This document shows, piece by piece, positions 1 through 5,790 of a DNA stretch of 9,262 nt (its first letter is position 1; the number at the start of each line of letters is the position of its first letter). Below the pieces are notes generated by a model, which searched no databases, was not told the DNA's origin, and was given only the letters and a program-made list of their open reading frames with translations. The translations under genes and the position numbers were made by a program. The stretch comes from Gammaproteobacteria bacterium (GTDB taxonomy: Bacteria; Pseudomonadota; Gammaproteobacteria; Xanthomonadales; Xanthomonadaceae). The DNA lies in assembly GCA_030431185.1 (NCBI GenBank), contig JAUIJO010000128.1, positions 1 to 9,262 on the forward strand, written 5' to 3'.

Positions 1-72
1 ACCATCAAGATCAAGGCCTCGAAAAATCCTGCATTCAAGGCTGGCAAGGCGCTGAAGGATGCAGTAAACTAA
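1..72 (+). CDS. hupB: HU family DNA-binding protein, C-terminal end (partial)
   Basis: This is the last 23 codons and TAA stop of a gene that begins before the window. The reading is TIKIKASKNPAFKAG followed by KALKDAVN. This matches the conserved C-terminal end of HU, the small nucleoid protein that binds and bends DNA as a dimer; the PAFKAGKALKDAVN ending is highly characteristic. HU next to ppiD is a well-known gammaproteobacterial arrangement (lon-hupB-ppiD), and ppiD does follow here after three tRNA genes. No hairpin with a U-tract follows the stop before the tRNA-Val gene 46 bases later, so the hupB transcript may run into the tRNAs. The symbol hupB rather than hupA is inferred from the ppiD neighbour. 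Only the tail is visible, so the DNA-binding arm cannot be checked. Confidence 0.88.
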   Translation, partial: TIKIKASKNPAFKAGKALKDAVN

Positions 73-118
73 CTAGCTCGGCCGGCGGCACAGCAACACA
101 TGCCAACGGCGGCGCACC

Positions 119-193
119 GGGTGCTTAGCTCAGCGGTAGAGCGTCTCCTTTACACGGAGAGGGTCGGGGGTTCGAAACCCTCAGCACCCACCA
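119..193 (+). tRNA. tRNA-Val (anticodon UAC)
   Basis: A complete cloverleaf can be folded. The acceptor stem is GGGTGCT (119-125) with AGCACCC (183-189), the discriminator is A190, and the CCA is encoded (191-193). The D arm reads GCTC-AGCGGTA-GAGC. The anticodon stem TCTCC/GGAGA encloses the loop TTTACAC, placing the anticodon TAC at 151-153, which reads valine GUA and, by wobble, GUG. The T arm is GGGGG-TTCGAAA-CCCTC with one G-U pair. The gene lies 46 bases after the HU stop and 34 bases before the first tRNA-Asp. It has no terminator of its own and is probably processed from a transcript shared with that tRNA. Confidence 0.97.
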
Positions 194-227
194 GCATCCA
201 GGCGTCAATGCGAAAGGTTTCAAGCGC

Positions 228-304
228 GGAGCGGTAGTTCAGTTGGTTAGAATGCTGGCCTGTCACGCCGGAGGTCGCGGGTTCGAGTCCCGTCCGCTCC
301 GCCA
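228..304 (+). tRNA. tRNA-Asp (anticodon GUC), copy 1
   Basis: The gene folds as a full cloverleaf. The acceptor stem is GGAGCGG (228-234) with CCGCTCC (294-300), the discriminator is G301, and the CCA is encoded (302-304). The anticodon stem CTGGC/GCCGG has one T-G pair and encloses the loop CTGTCAC, giving anticodon GTC at 262-264 for GAC/GAU. The T arm is CGGG-TTCGAGT-CCCG. The sequence is very close to E. coli tRNA-Asp. It is identical over all 77 bases to the second copy at 443-519. A strong intrinsic terminator begins nine bases after the CCA. Confidence 0.97.
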
Positions 305-312
305 GTTGTACC

Positions 313-343
313 CGAAGGCGCCTTCATCGGCGCCTTCGCTTTT
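313..343 (+). terminator. Intrinsic terminator after tRNA-Asp copy 1
   Basis: A perfect ten-base-pair stem, CGAAGGCGCC (313-322) with GGCGCCTTCG (329-338), encloses a six-base loop and is followed by CTTTT (339-343). It should end the hupB/tRNA-Val/tRNA-Asp transcript, so copy 2 of tRNA-Asp probably needs its own promoter or depends on readthrough. Confidence 0.88.
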
Positions 344-442
344 AAGTGAGAGCCGAGGTTTTCCAATCCCCCCCTTGCGGGGCACGGCGAATCCCGGTCG
401 CAACGGTCCATGGCCGTTGCCTACAACCAGGTTTGAAGACGC
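344..442. other. Spacer between the two tRNA-Asp genes
   Basis: This 99-base spacer has no plausible gene. It holds a small inverted repeat, GCAACGG (400-406) with CCGTTGC (414-420) and a seven-base loop, and a CCCC-TTGC-GGGG hairpin near 370-381. A promoter for the second tRNA-Asp is expected here, because a terminator closes the first unit. I could not find a convincing -35/-10 pair at normal spacing. Confidence 0.4.
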
Positions 443-519
443 GGAGCGGTAGTTCAGTTGGTTAGAATGCTGGCCTGTCACGCCGGAGGTCGCGGGTTCG
501 AGTCCCGTCCGCTCCGCCA
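443..519 (+). tRNA. tRNA-Asp (anticodon GUC), copy 2
   Basis: This copy is identical to the tRNA-Asp at 228-304. The acceptor stem runs from 443-449 to 509-515, the discriminator is G516, the CCA is encoded at 517-519, and the anticodon GTC lies at 477-479. It has its own terminator 12 bases downstream. The duplication probably raises tRNA-Asp dosage; that is inference from copy number, not shown by the sequence. Confidence 0.97.
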
Positions 520-531
520 GTCTTGTTTTCA

Positions 532-563
532 ACGGCATCCCGGTTCCCGGGGTGCCGTTTTTT
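532..563 (+). terminator. Intrinsic terminator after tRNA-Asp copy 2
   Basis: The stem ACGGCATCCCGG (532-543) pairs with CCGGGGTGCCGT (547-558), with one T-G pair and a very short nominal loop, so the top pairs are probably open. A run of six T (558-563) follows. It separates the tRNA unit from ppiD. Confidence 0.9.
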
Positions 564-683
564 ATTGCGCGGGCGGCCCGGCCCGGCGGGCAGGGCGCGA
601 CGGGACGACCGCATGGGCCGGACTGGGCGGGAGCGGGGGGCGGGACCGTGCCCGCGGGGGCTTCGCCCGGGCCTGAAGCACGG

Positions 684-689
684 TAGACT
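684..689 (+). promoter_or_regulatory. Candidate -10 element for ppiD
   Basis: TAGACT within CGGTAGACTG matches TATAAT at four of six positions and lies 30 bases before the ppiD ATG. No good -35 is seen at 16-18 bases upstream, where the DNA is a GC-rich run. A terminator upstream (532-563) means ppiD needs a promoter in 564-719. The same hexamer occurs upstream of fabI on the other strand. Weak evidence. Confidence 0.35.
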
Positions 690-719
690 GTCCGGCTTCC
701 GCATCAACGCGACTCGAAC

Positions 720-2699
720 ATGCTGCAGAAACTCCGCGAAAAATCCTCGGGCCTGCTGGGCACCATCGTGCTGGCCATCCTGATCGTGCCCCTGGGCCTG
801 TTCGGCATCGACCAGTACCTCGTGCAGGGCAGCAACAACACCGTCGCCCGCGTGCAGGCGCCGCCGTCCTGGTGGCACGACGCACCGTCCTGGTGGCCGG
901 TGTCGATGGCATGGCAGGAAGAGACCGTCACGGTCGAGGACTTCCGCAGCCGCTTCGAGCAGGCGCGCCAACAGGCTCGTGCGCAGCAGGGCGATGCCTT
1001 CAACCCCCGCGAGTTCGAAAGCGCCGAAAACAAGCGCAGCGTGCTCGATTCGCTGATCGACCAGCGCGTCCAGCGCCTGGCCGCGCGCAATGCCGGCGTG
1101 GTGGTGAGCGATCGCCTGGTGCGCACCACCATCCAGGACATCCCCGCGTTCCAGGTCGACGGCAAGTTCGATCCCGAGCGCTACCAGCTCGCCCTCGCAT
1201 CGCAGGTGCCGGCACAGAGTCCCGCGCAGTTCCAGTCGACGGTGCGCGACAGCCTGGCCGAGACGCTGGTGCCGGCGGGCCTGCAGGAAAGCAGCTTCGC
1301 GACGACGTCCGAGATGAACCGCCTGGTGAAACTCATCGGTGAACGTCGCGACGTGACCATGCTGATGCTGCCGCCGGAGGCGTCCGGCGAGGAAATTCCC
1401 GAGGCGGACGCGAAGGCGTGGTACGACAGCCACCAGGCGGACTTCCGCGCACCGGAAACCGTCACGCTGGAGTACGTCGAGATCGACGCCGCGGCCATCC
1501 CCAGCCCGCCGCCCGCCGACGAGGCGACGCTTCGCGCCCGCTACGAGGACGAAAAGGCCAAGTTCCAGACCCCCGAAGAGCGGCTTGCCTCGCACATCCT
1601 GATCGAGGTGCCGGCCGGGGCCGACGACGCCACCCGCAAGGCGGCGGAGGAGAAGGCACGCGCCTTGGCGATCCAGGCCCGCGAGCCGGGCGCGGACTTC
1701 GCCGCGCTGGCTCGGGCCAACAGCGACGACGTGGGCTCCAAGGACGCCGGCGGCGACCTGGGCTGGGTGGGCAAGGGCATGATGGTCGCTCCGTTCGAGG
1801 ACGCGTTGTTCGCCATGGCCGGACCCGGCGTCAGCGATGCGGTCGAAACCGAGTTCGGCTGGCATGTCATCCAGTTGCGCGAGGTCAAGGCGGGGCAACA
1901 GGAGCCCTTCGAGCAGGTGCGCGACGCCCTTGCGGAGGAGCAGGCGACCGCCGACCGGGAACGCGCGGTGAACGATGTCATGACCCAGGTGGTCGACCAG
2001 ATCTACAAGAATCCCAATGACCTGTCCGGTGTCGCCGCGGCGAGCGGCCTCAAGGTGGAGACCCTGGGTCCGGTGTCGCGTGAGTCCAGCGAAGGCATCA
2101 TGGCGTCGCCGGGCGTGAAGCGCGCCGCGTTCGACGAGGTGCGCATCCAGGACGGCACCATCAGCGACCCGGTCGAGATCGCCCCCGGGCACAACGTGGT
2201 GATCCGCGTTTCCGCCCACCAGCCGGAAAGTGCGCGTCCCTTCGACAAGGTGCGCGACGAGGTCACGGCCGCGGTCCGTGCCGATCGCCTGCTCAAGGAT
2301 GCGCGCAAGCAGGGTGCAGCCCTGGTGGCGCGGCTGAAGGCGGGCGACACGCTCGCGTCCATCGCCGCGTCCAAGGGCTTGTCCGAACCCAATGCGATCC
2401 CCGGCGTGCCGCGCGGCGCCCCCGTGCCCAGCGTCGAGGTCAACGAGGCCATGTTCGCCGTCGATGCACCCGCGGGCGAGGGCGCGTCGACGCCGGGCAT
2501 GGCGCCCCTGCCCGATGGCAGCCTGGTGCTGTTCACCGTGGACAAGGTCGTGCCGGGCGATGCCAGCACGATCGACGATGCGCAGCGCGAGATGCTCAAG
2601 GGCCAGGTCGAGCAGGTCTCCGGTTACGAAGACGCGCAGGCCTACATCCGCGAGCTCCGCAAGCGGATGACGGTGACGGTGTTCGAAGAGAACCTCTGA
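720..2699 (+). CDS. ppiD: Membrane-anchored periplasmic chaperone PpiD (SurA_N/parvulin family)
   Basis: The 659-residue product (E. coli PpiD has 623) has the PpiD plan: a short cytoplasmic start, one membrane helix at about residues 12-34, and a long periplasmic part. PpiD sits at the Sec translocon exit and assists folding of secreted and outer-membrane proteins. A SurA-like helical chaperone region covers about 70-240, with the family-typical segment IPAFQVDGKFDPERYQLAL at 141-159. A parvulin domain covers about 287-389, with ASHILIEV (290-297), GGDLGWVGKG (344-353), the PFEDALF segment and FGWHVIQL (379-386). A C-terminal lobe follows, with a degenerate parvulin-like stretch. Residues 47-65 carry an unusual PPSWWHDAPSWWP segment. 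The ATG at 720 is chosen because MLQKLREK is the conserved PpiD start; no clear Shine-Dalgarno sequence precedes it. It lies downstream of HU, as in many gammaproteobacteria. Confidence 0.93.
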   Translation: MLQKLREKSSGLLGTIVLAILIVPLGLFGIDQYLVQGSNNTVARVQAPPSWWHDAPSWWPVSMAWQEETVTVEDFRSRFEQARQQARAQQGDAFNPREFESAENKRSVLDSLIDQRVQRLAARNAGVVVSDRLVRTTIQDIPAFQVDGKFDPERYQLALASQVPAQSPAQFQSTVRDSLAETLVPAGLQESSFATTSEMNRLVKLIGERRDVTMLMLPPEASGEEIPEADAKAWYDSHQADFRAPETVTLEYVEIDAAAIPSPPPADEATLRARYEDEKAKFQTPEERLASHILIEVPAGADDATRKAAEEKARALAIQAREPGADFAALARANSDDVGSKDAGGDLGWVGKGMMVAPFEDALFAMAGPGVSDAVETEFGWHVIQLREVKAGQQEPFEQVRDALAEEQATADRERAVNDVMTQVVDQIYKNPNDLSGVAAASGLKVETLGPVSRESSEGIMASPGVKRAAFDEVRIQDGTISDPVEIAPGHNVVIRVSAHQPESARPFDKVRDEVTAAVRADRLLKDARKQGAALVARLKAGDTLASIAASKGLSEPNAIPGVPRGAPVPSVEVNEAMFAVDAPAGEGASTPGMAPLPDGSLVLFTVDKVVPGDASTIDDAQREMLKGQVEQVSGYEDAQAYIRELRKRMTVTVFEENL

Positions 2700-2772
2700 C
2701 GCCCGTCGCCGCGGCCGGAAACGGCGCACCCATGCGCCAGGCCGCGTCTCCGGACACGGCGGCATGGAAACG

Positions 2773-2800
2773 AAAAAGCCCGGCGCGTGCCGGGCTTTTT
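2773..2800. terminator. Bidirectional terminator between ppiD and fabI
   Basis: AAAAAGCCCGGC (2773-2784) and GCCGGGCTTTTT (2789-2800) are perfect complements around the loop GCGT. The A-run and T-run give a U-tract on both strands. It therefore ends ppiD on the + strand and fabI on the - strand, 73 and 37 bases from their stops. Confidence 0.93.
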
Positions 2801-2837
2801 CATTTCTGGCCGCCGTGGTCGGCGGCCGATGGCGCGG

Positions 2838-3638
2838 TCACTCGCTGCCGTCGCCGATGCCGGTCATGCCGAGGATGTTGTAGCCGGCGTCGACGTAGGT
2901 GATTTCGCCGGTGATGCCGGCCGACAGGTCCGAGGCCAGGAAGGCGGCGACGTTGCCCACGTCTTCGATGGTGACCGTGCGGCGCAGCGGTGCGTTCTCT
3001 TCGACGTGTCCGAGGATCTTGCGGAACCCCGCGATGCCCGCCGCGGCCAGCGTCTTGATCGGGCCGGCGGAGATCGCGTTGACGCGGATGCCTTCCGGGC
3101 CGAGGTTGTAGGCCAGGTAGCGCACGTTGGCCTCGAGGCTGGCCTTGGCCAGGCCCATCAGGTTGTAGCCGGCCAGCGCCCGGTCGGCGCCCAGGTAGGT
3201 CAGGGTGAGGATGGAACCGTTGCGTCCCTTCATCAGCGGCCGGGCCGCGTTGGCCAGCGCCGCCAGCGAATACGACGACACGTCGTGGGCGATGGCGAAG
3301 TTCTCGCGGGTCAGTCCGTCGAGGAACTGCCCCGCGATGGCCTCGCGCGGCGCGAAGGCGATCGCGTGGACCAGAATGTCGAACCCGTCCTCCCAGCGCT
3401 TGCCCAGCTCCGAGAAGCAGGCTTCGATCTGGCCGTCGTCGCTGACGTCGAGCGGCAACACGATGTCGCTGCCGGCTTCGGCAGCGGCGGCTTCGACGCG
3501 CGACTTGAGCTTGTCGGTCTGGTAGGTGAAGGCCAGTTCGGCGCCTTCACGGTGCATGGCCTCGGCGATGCCGGTGGCGATCGAGCGCTGACTGGCAATG
3601 CCGGTGATCAGTGCGCGTTTGCCTTTCAGGAAACCCAT
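2838..3638 (-). CDS. fabI: Enoyl-[acyl-carrier-protein] reductase (NADH) FabI
   Basis: This 266-residue protein (E. coli FabI has 262) catalyses the last step of each fatty-acid elongation cycle, reducing trans-2-enoyl-ACP with NADH in the cytoplasm. It aligns with E. coli FabI almost end to end. The nucleotide-binding start is GKRALITGIASQRSIATGI (6-24). The catalytic Tyr-x6-Lys is Y158 and K165 in YNLMGLAKASLEANVRY (158-174), with the second active-site tyrosine at Y148 in TYLGA. The conserved NAISAGPIKTLAA is at 187-199 and FRKIL at 205-209. The residue equivalent to E. coli G93 is alanine (A94 in HAIAFAP), a position tied to triclosan sensitivity. The start is supported by MGFLKGKR and a good Shine-Dalgarno. 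The gene lies 51 bases behind mltD on the same strand and could be partly co-transcribed with it. It is not FabV or FabL, given its length and the short Y-x6-K spacing. Confidence 0.96.
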   Translation of the reverse strand: MGFLKGKRALITGIASQRSIATGIAEAMHREGAELAFTYQTDKLKSRVEAAAAEAGSDIVLPLDVSDDGQIEACFSELGKRWEDGFDILVHAIAFAPREAIAGQFLDGLTRENFAIAHDVSSYSLAALANAARPLMKGRNGSILTLTYLGADRALAGYNLMGLAKASLEANVRYLAYNLGPEGIRVNAISAGPIKTLAAAGIAGFRKILGHVEENAPLRRTVTIEDVGNVAAFLASDLSAGITGEITYVDAGYNILGMTGIGDGSE

Positions 3639-3642
3639 GGAA

Positions 3643-3650
3643 ACTCCCTC
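3643..3650 (-). promoter_or_regulatory. Ribosome binding site of fabI
   Basis: GAGGGAGT on the minus strand ends four bases before the fabI ATG, with GAGG better spaced at eight bases. It fixes the start at 3638. Confidence 0.7.
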
Positions 3651-3663
3651 GGTGGTGGGGCAT

Positions 3664-3679
3664 GGCCGCTGGTGCGGCC
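3664..3679 (-). other. Short perfect hairpin in the mltD-fabI gap
   Basis: GGCCGC and GCGGCC pair around a four-base loop between the mltD stop and the fabI ribosome binding site. No T-run follows on the minus strand, so it is not a standard intrinsic terminator. It could stabilise an mRNA end or weaken readthrough; that is inference. Confidence 0.35.
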
Positions 3680-3689
3680 GAGCAAACCC

Positions 3690-4919
3690 CTAGTCTAGAG
3701 GCTTCGCGGGATCGGCGGGAGTCGCGGCTTGCGTGCTGTCCGCGATCCGCAGGCGCTGCCCGACCTGGAGCACGCTGTCGCGGCTGAGTCCGTTGCGTTC
3801 GAGCAGCTCCGACACGGGCAGGTCGTAGCGCCGGGCGATCGTCCAGGGGTTCTCGCCGCGCGCGACCACGTGCCGCGCCGGCCGCGCGACACGGGCCTGC
3901 TGCTCCATGTACGCGGATGCGTCGGCCATGGTGGTCGTGGCGGGTGCGGCGACGGCCAGCGCCGGCGCACTGCCCGCCGCCGCGAGCAGGTAGGTCGTGC
4001 CGTTCGCGGGGCGGTGGATGCGGCCGTCGCTGTGCACCGGGTTGAGCCGCTGGAGGCGAGCGGCGCTCTGGCCGGACGCGGCGGCGAACTGCTCGATGCG
4101 CCGGGTATCGCGGGGTACCGGTACCGCCTGCAGCCGGGCGACCGGACGGTCCAGGGCCGCGAGCCATGTCTCGTCGCGGCCCGCGCGCACGATCAGGCAG
4201 GACAGCGCATGGATCTTGCGCACGTAGGCCTGGGTGATGCCCGGCATGCCGGGCAGCTGTTCGGGGTTGGCGTCGCGGGCCTCCAGGCCATTGCGCCTGA
4301 GGGCGCCGAACACCCGGTACTCGCCGGCGTTGTAGGCCATCACCGCCAGTCGCCAGTCGCCGGCGAACATGCCATGCAGGGTCTTGATGTAACGCACCGC
4401 CGCGCGGGTGGAGTCCACCGGCGACAGGCGTCCGTCGTACTGCCCCGAGATCGGCACCTTGTGGTTGCGCGCGGTCAGTTTGATCATCTGCCACATGCCC
4501 GCCGGCCCGGCGGGGCTGCGGGCGGCCGGCTTGTAGCCGCTCTCCACGAAGGGAATGAGGGCGTATTCGGTCGGCAGGTGCGACTCCCGCAGTTTGTCGA
4601 CCACGTAGCCGAACAGGGGCAGCAGCGTGTCGTCGGGCTGCGCCAGCCGCTGCGGGGCCTGGGCGAAGTGGCGGCTCCAGCGGGCACTGACGTCGTCATC
4701 GCATTGCGAGTCGGAAAGGCCATCGCGGAACTGCTCGTATATCTCGCGGCCGTTGCGGGTGGCGGCCATGGGGGCGGGAGCGGTCGCGCCGGTCGCCTGC
4801 CCCGTCGGTTCCCGGGCCGGCTCGGCGGTGCCCGTGGGGGCGGGCTCGGCCGCCATCGCGGACAGGCCCAGTCCGAGGCCGGTCAGGAGCCCGGCCAGCC
4901 ACGCCGTCGCCGCCCTCAT
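3690..4919 (-). CDS. mltD: Lytic transglycosylase MltD-like, SLT domain plus LysM
   Basis: The 409-residue product is a periplasmic murein hydrolase that cleaves the MurNAc-GlcNAc bond to form 1,6-anhydro ends. A Sec signal peptide is visible (about residues 1-23, hydrophobic LAGLLTGLGLGLSAMA, likely cut AMA-AE). An Ala/Pro/Thr-rich linker runs to about 52. The family-1 SLT domain lies at about 97-225, with the catalytic glutamate E126 in PFVESGYKPAA, then SPAGPAGMWQMI (135-146) and AYNAGEYRVFGA (195-206). One clear LysM peptidoglycan-binding repeat is at about 350-392 (HVVARGENPWTIARRYDLP to QVGQRLRI). A weaker LysM-like stretch may lie at 265-313. E. coli MltD is a lipoprotein with two LysM repeats and 452 residues; here there is no lipobox cysteine. 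The ATG overlaps the gloB stop (ATGA), which implies translational coupling, and AAGGA lies 12 bases upstream inside gloB. The mltD-gloB pairing is conserved with E. coli. Confidence 0.9.
   Translation of the reverse strand: MRAATAWLAGLLTGLGLGLSAMAAEPAPTGTAEPAREPTGQATGATAPAPMAATRNGREIYEQFRDGLSDSQCDDDVSARWSRHFAQAPQRLAQPDDTLLPLFGYVVDKLRESHLPTEYALIPFVESGYKPAARSPAGPAGMWQMIKLTARNHKVPISGQYDGRLSPVDSTRAAVRYIKTLHGMFAGDWRLAVMAYNAGEYRVFGALRRNGLEARDANPEQLPGMPGITQAYVRKIHALSCLIVRAGRDETWLAALDRPVARLQAVPVPRDTRRIEQFAAASGQSAARLQRLNPVHSDGRIHRPANGTTYLLAAAGSAPALAVAAPATTTMADASAYMEQQARVARPARHVVARGENPWTIARRYDLPVSELLERNGLSRDSVLQVGQRLRIADSTQAATPADPAKPLD
3692..3697 (-). promoter_or_regulatory. Candidate -10 element for fabI
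   Basis: On the minus strand the sequence CTCTAGACTAGGGG contains TAGACT, four of six matches to TATAAT, about 54 bases before the fabI ATG. It touches the mltD stop codon. The hexamer 17 bases further upstream is a poor -35. The same TAGACT hexamer lies before ppiD. It may give fabI transcription independent of gloB-mltD. Confidence 0.3.
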
Positions 4920-5692
4920 GCGACGAATCCGTCCTTCCAGCGCCGCAGGGCGGCCAGGGTCTCGATGTCGCTCCGGGGTGCCGTGCCCGACCAGGCTTCG
5001 ACCGCCGCCTTCACCCCGGCGGTACCGCAACGCAGGAACGGATTGCAGCGGCGTTCTTCGGCGAGCGTGCTCGGCACGCTGGGTTGTCCGGACTGACGCA
5101 TGGCCTTGGCCTCCTCGGTGCGGTCCCGCAGGGCCGCATTGTCGGGTTCCACCGCCCGCGCGAACGCGGCGTTGGACAGAGTGTACTCGTGGCCGCAGCA
5201 GACGGCAGTGTCGTCGGGCAGGGCAGCCAGGCGCATCAGCGATGCGTGCATCTGATCCGGCGTACCTTCGAACAGGCGTCCACAGCCCAGGCTGAACAAG
5301 GTGTCGCCGCAGAACAGCCAGCCGTCTCCGTCCCTGGTGAGATGGAAGGCGATATGGCTGAGCGTATGCCCCGGGACCGACAGGACATGGACCGACGTCC
5401 CCAGCAGTTCCAGCCGGTCGCCGTCCCCCAGGGGATCGAGCGCGAAGGGGATGCGTGCGTCCTCCGGCCCATGCACCGGCAGTCCGGGCCATTGCGCCAG
5501 CAACGCGGCGGTGCCGTCGATGTGGTCGTGGTGATGGTGGGTCAGCAGGATCGCCACCGGCTTCAGGCCCGACCGGGCGGCATCGAGGACGGGGGCGGAC
5601 TCGCCCGGGTCGACGATGATGGCGTTGCCCGCGTCGTCCGAGAGCGTCCAGATGTAATTGTCCTGGCGGGAAGGCAATGCCTGCAGGTGCAT
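4916..5692 (-). CDS. gloB: Hydroxyacylglutathione hydrolase (glyoxalase II)
   Basis: This 258-residue cytosolic metallohydrolase converts S-D-lactoylglutathione to D-lactate and glutathione, the second step of methylglyoxal detoxification. The metallo-beta-lactamase signature THHHHDHIDG is at residues 51-60, supplying the H52/H54 and D56/H57 ligands of the binuclear site. Further ligands are H109 (VPGHTLSH), D130 (FCGDTLFSLGCGR) and H168 (CCGHEYTLSN). The HAGH C-terminal region includes AEERRCNPFLR (211-221). The ATG at 5692 is preferred over an in-frame ATG 63 bases upstream: MHLQALPSRQDNYIW matches the family start and a strong purine-rich site precedes it. The gene is divergent from the methyltransferase-like gene and overlaps mltD by four bases. 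Length is normal for the family (about 250-260). Confidence 0.95.
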   Translation of the reverse strand: MHLQALPSRQDNYIWTLSDDAGNAIIVDPGESAPVLDAARSGLKPVAILLTHHHHDHIDGTAALLAQWPGLPVHGPEDARIPFALDPLGDGDRLELLGTSVHVLSVPGHTLSHIAFHLTRDGDGWLFCGDTLFSLGCGRLFEGTPDQMHASLMRLAALPDDTAVCCGHEYTLSNAAFARAVEPDNAALRDRTEEAKAMRQSGQPSVPSTLAEERRCNPFLRCGTAGVKAAVEAWSGTAPRSDIETLAALRRWKDGFVA

Positions 5693-5790
5693 GGTGACGC
5701 TCCCCCTCGAATCCCTCAGAATCGGCCTGTACCCGGGCTGAGCGGGCGAGCCCATCCAGCCGGGACCCTACCTGATCCCCTGGCGAGACC
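5693..5790. promoter_or_regulatory. Divergent intergenic region gloB / methyltransferase
   Basis: These 98 bases separate two genes transcribed away from each other, so promoters for both the gloB-mltD unit and the methyltransferase-rnhA side should be here. I could not pick a -35/-10 pair on either strand with confidence. No operator-like palindrome stands out. Confidence 0.45.
5700..5708 (-). promoter_or_regulatory. Ribosome binding site of gloB
   Basis: GAGGGGGAG on the minus strand ends seven bases before the ATG at 5692. It decides between this start and the longer in-frame candidate at 5755, which would add 21 residues not typical of GloB. Confidence 0.7.

Larger units (their letters stand above)
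225..521 (+). repeat. 82-bp exact direct repeat carrying the two tRNA-Asp genes
   Basis: Positions 225-306 and 440-521 are identical: three bases before the tRNA, the 77-base tRNA-Asp gene, and two bases after. The repeat period is 215 bases. The flanks and the two terminators differ in sequence, so similarity stops abruptly at the gene edges. This fits an old duplication kept identical at the gene by selection or gene conversion. Confidence 0.95.

Noticed and set aside
225..521. The tRNA-Asp repeats as attachment sites flanking a mobile element
   Set aside because: Only about 130 bases lie between the copies, with no integrase or cargo, and the repeats are whole tRNA genes with terminators. 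A simple duplication explains them.
263..538. Minus-strand frame over the tRNA-Asp genes encoding RTGLEPATSGVTGQHSNQLNY and GRDSNPRP-type peptides
   Set aside because: These peptides are the reverse translation of tRNA genes and are a well-known source of false proteins in databases. The tRNA folds explain the sequence completely.
243..676. Two plus-strand frames beginning MVRMLACHAGGRGFESRPLRQ
   Set aside because: Both start inside the two identical tRNA-Asp genes, which is why their first 21 residues agree. They are not genes.
564..683. GC-rich hairpins (for example 650-672) upstream of ppiD as a riboswitch or small RNA
   Set aside because: Run-rich GC sequence folds easily by chance. There is no conserved riboswitch core, and these bases lie upstream of the candidate -10.
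462..2765. A 767-codon open frame antisense to ppiD
   Set aside because: High GC and codon bias remove stop codons from the antisense frame. The predicted protein is His/Arg/Gly-rich with no recognisable domain, runs through a tRNA and a terminator, and lies opposite a clear gene.
2787..3698. A 303-codon plus-strand frame antisense to fabI
   Set aside because: It starts inside the bidirectional terminator and has low-complexity composition. fabI on the other strand aligns end to end with its family.
3729..5096. A 455-codon plus-strand frame antisense to mltD and the end of gloB
   Set aside because: The translated protein is low-complexity Arg/Gly/Ala with no motif, while the opposite strand encodes two recognisable enzymes.
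5693..5755. A 21-residue N-terminal extension of GloB from an ATG at 5755
   Set aside because: The extension is not typical of the family, and the internal ATG at 5692 has a strong ribosome binding site and the conserved first strand.
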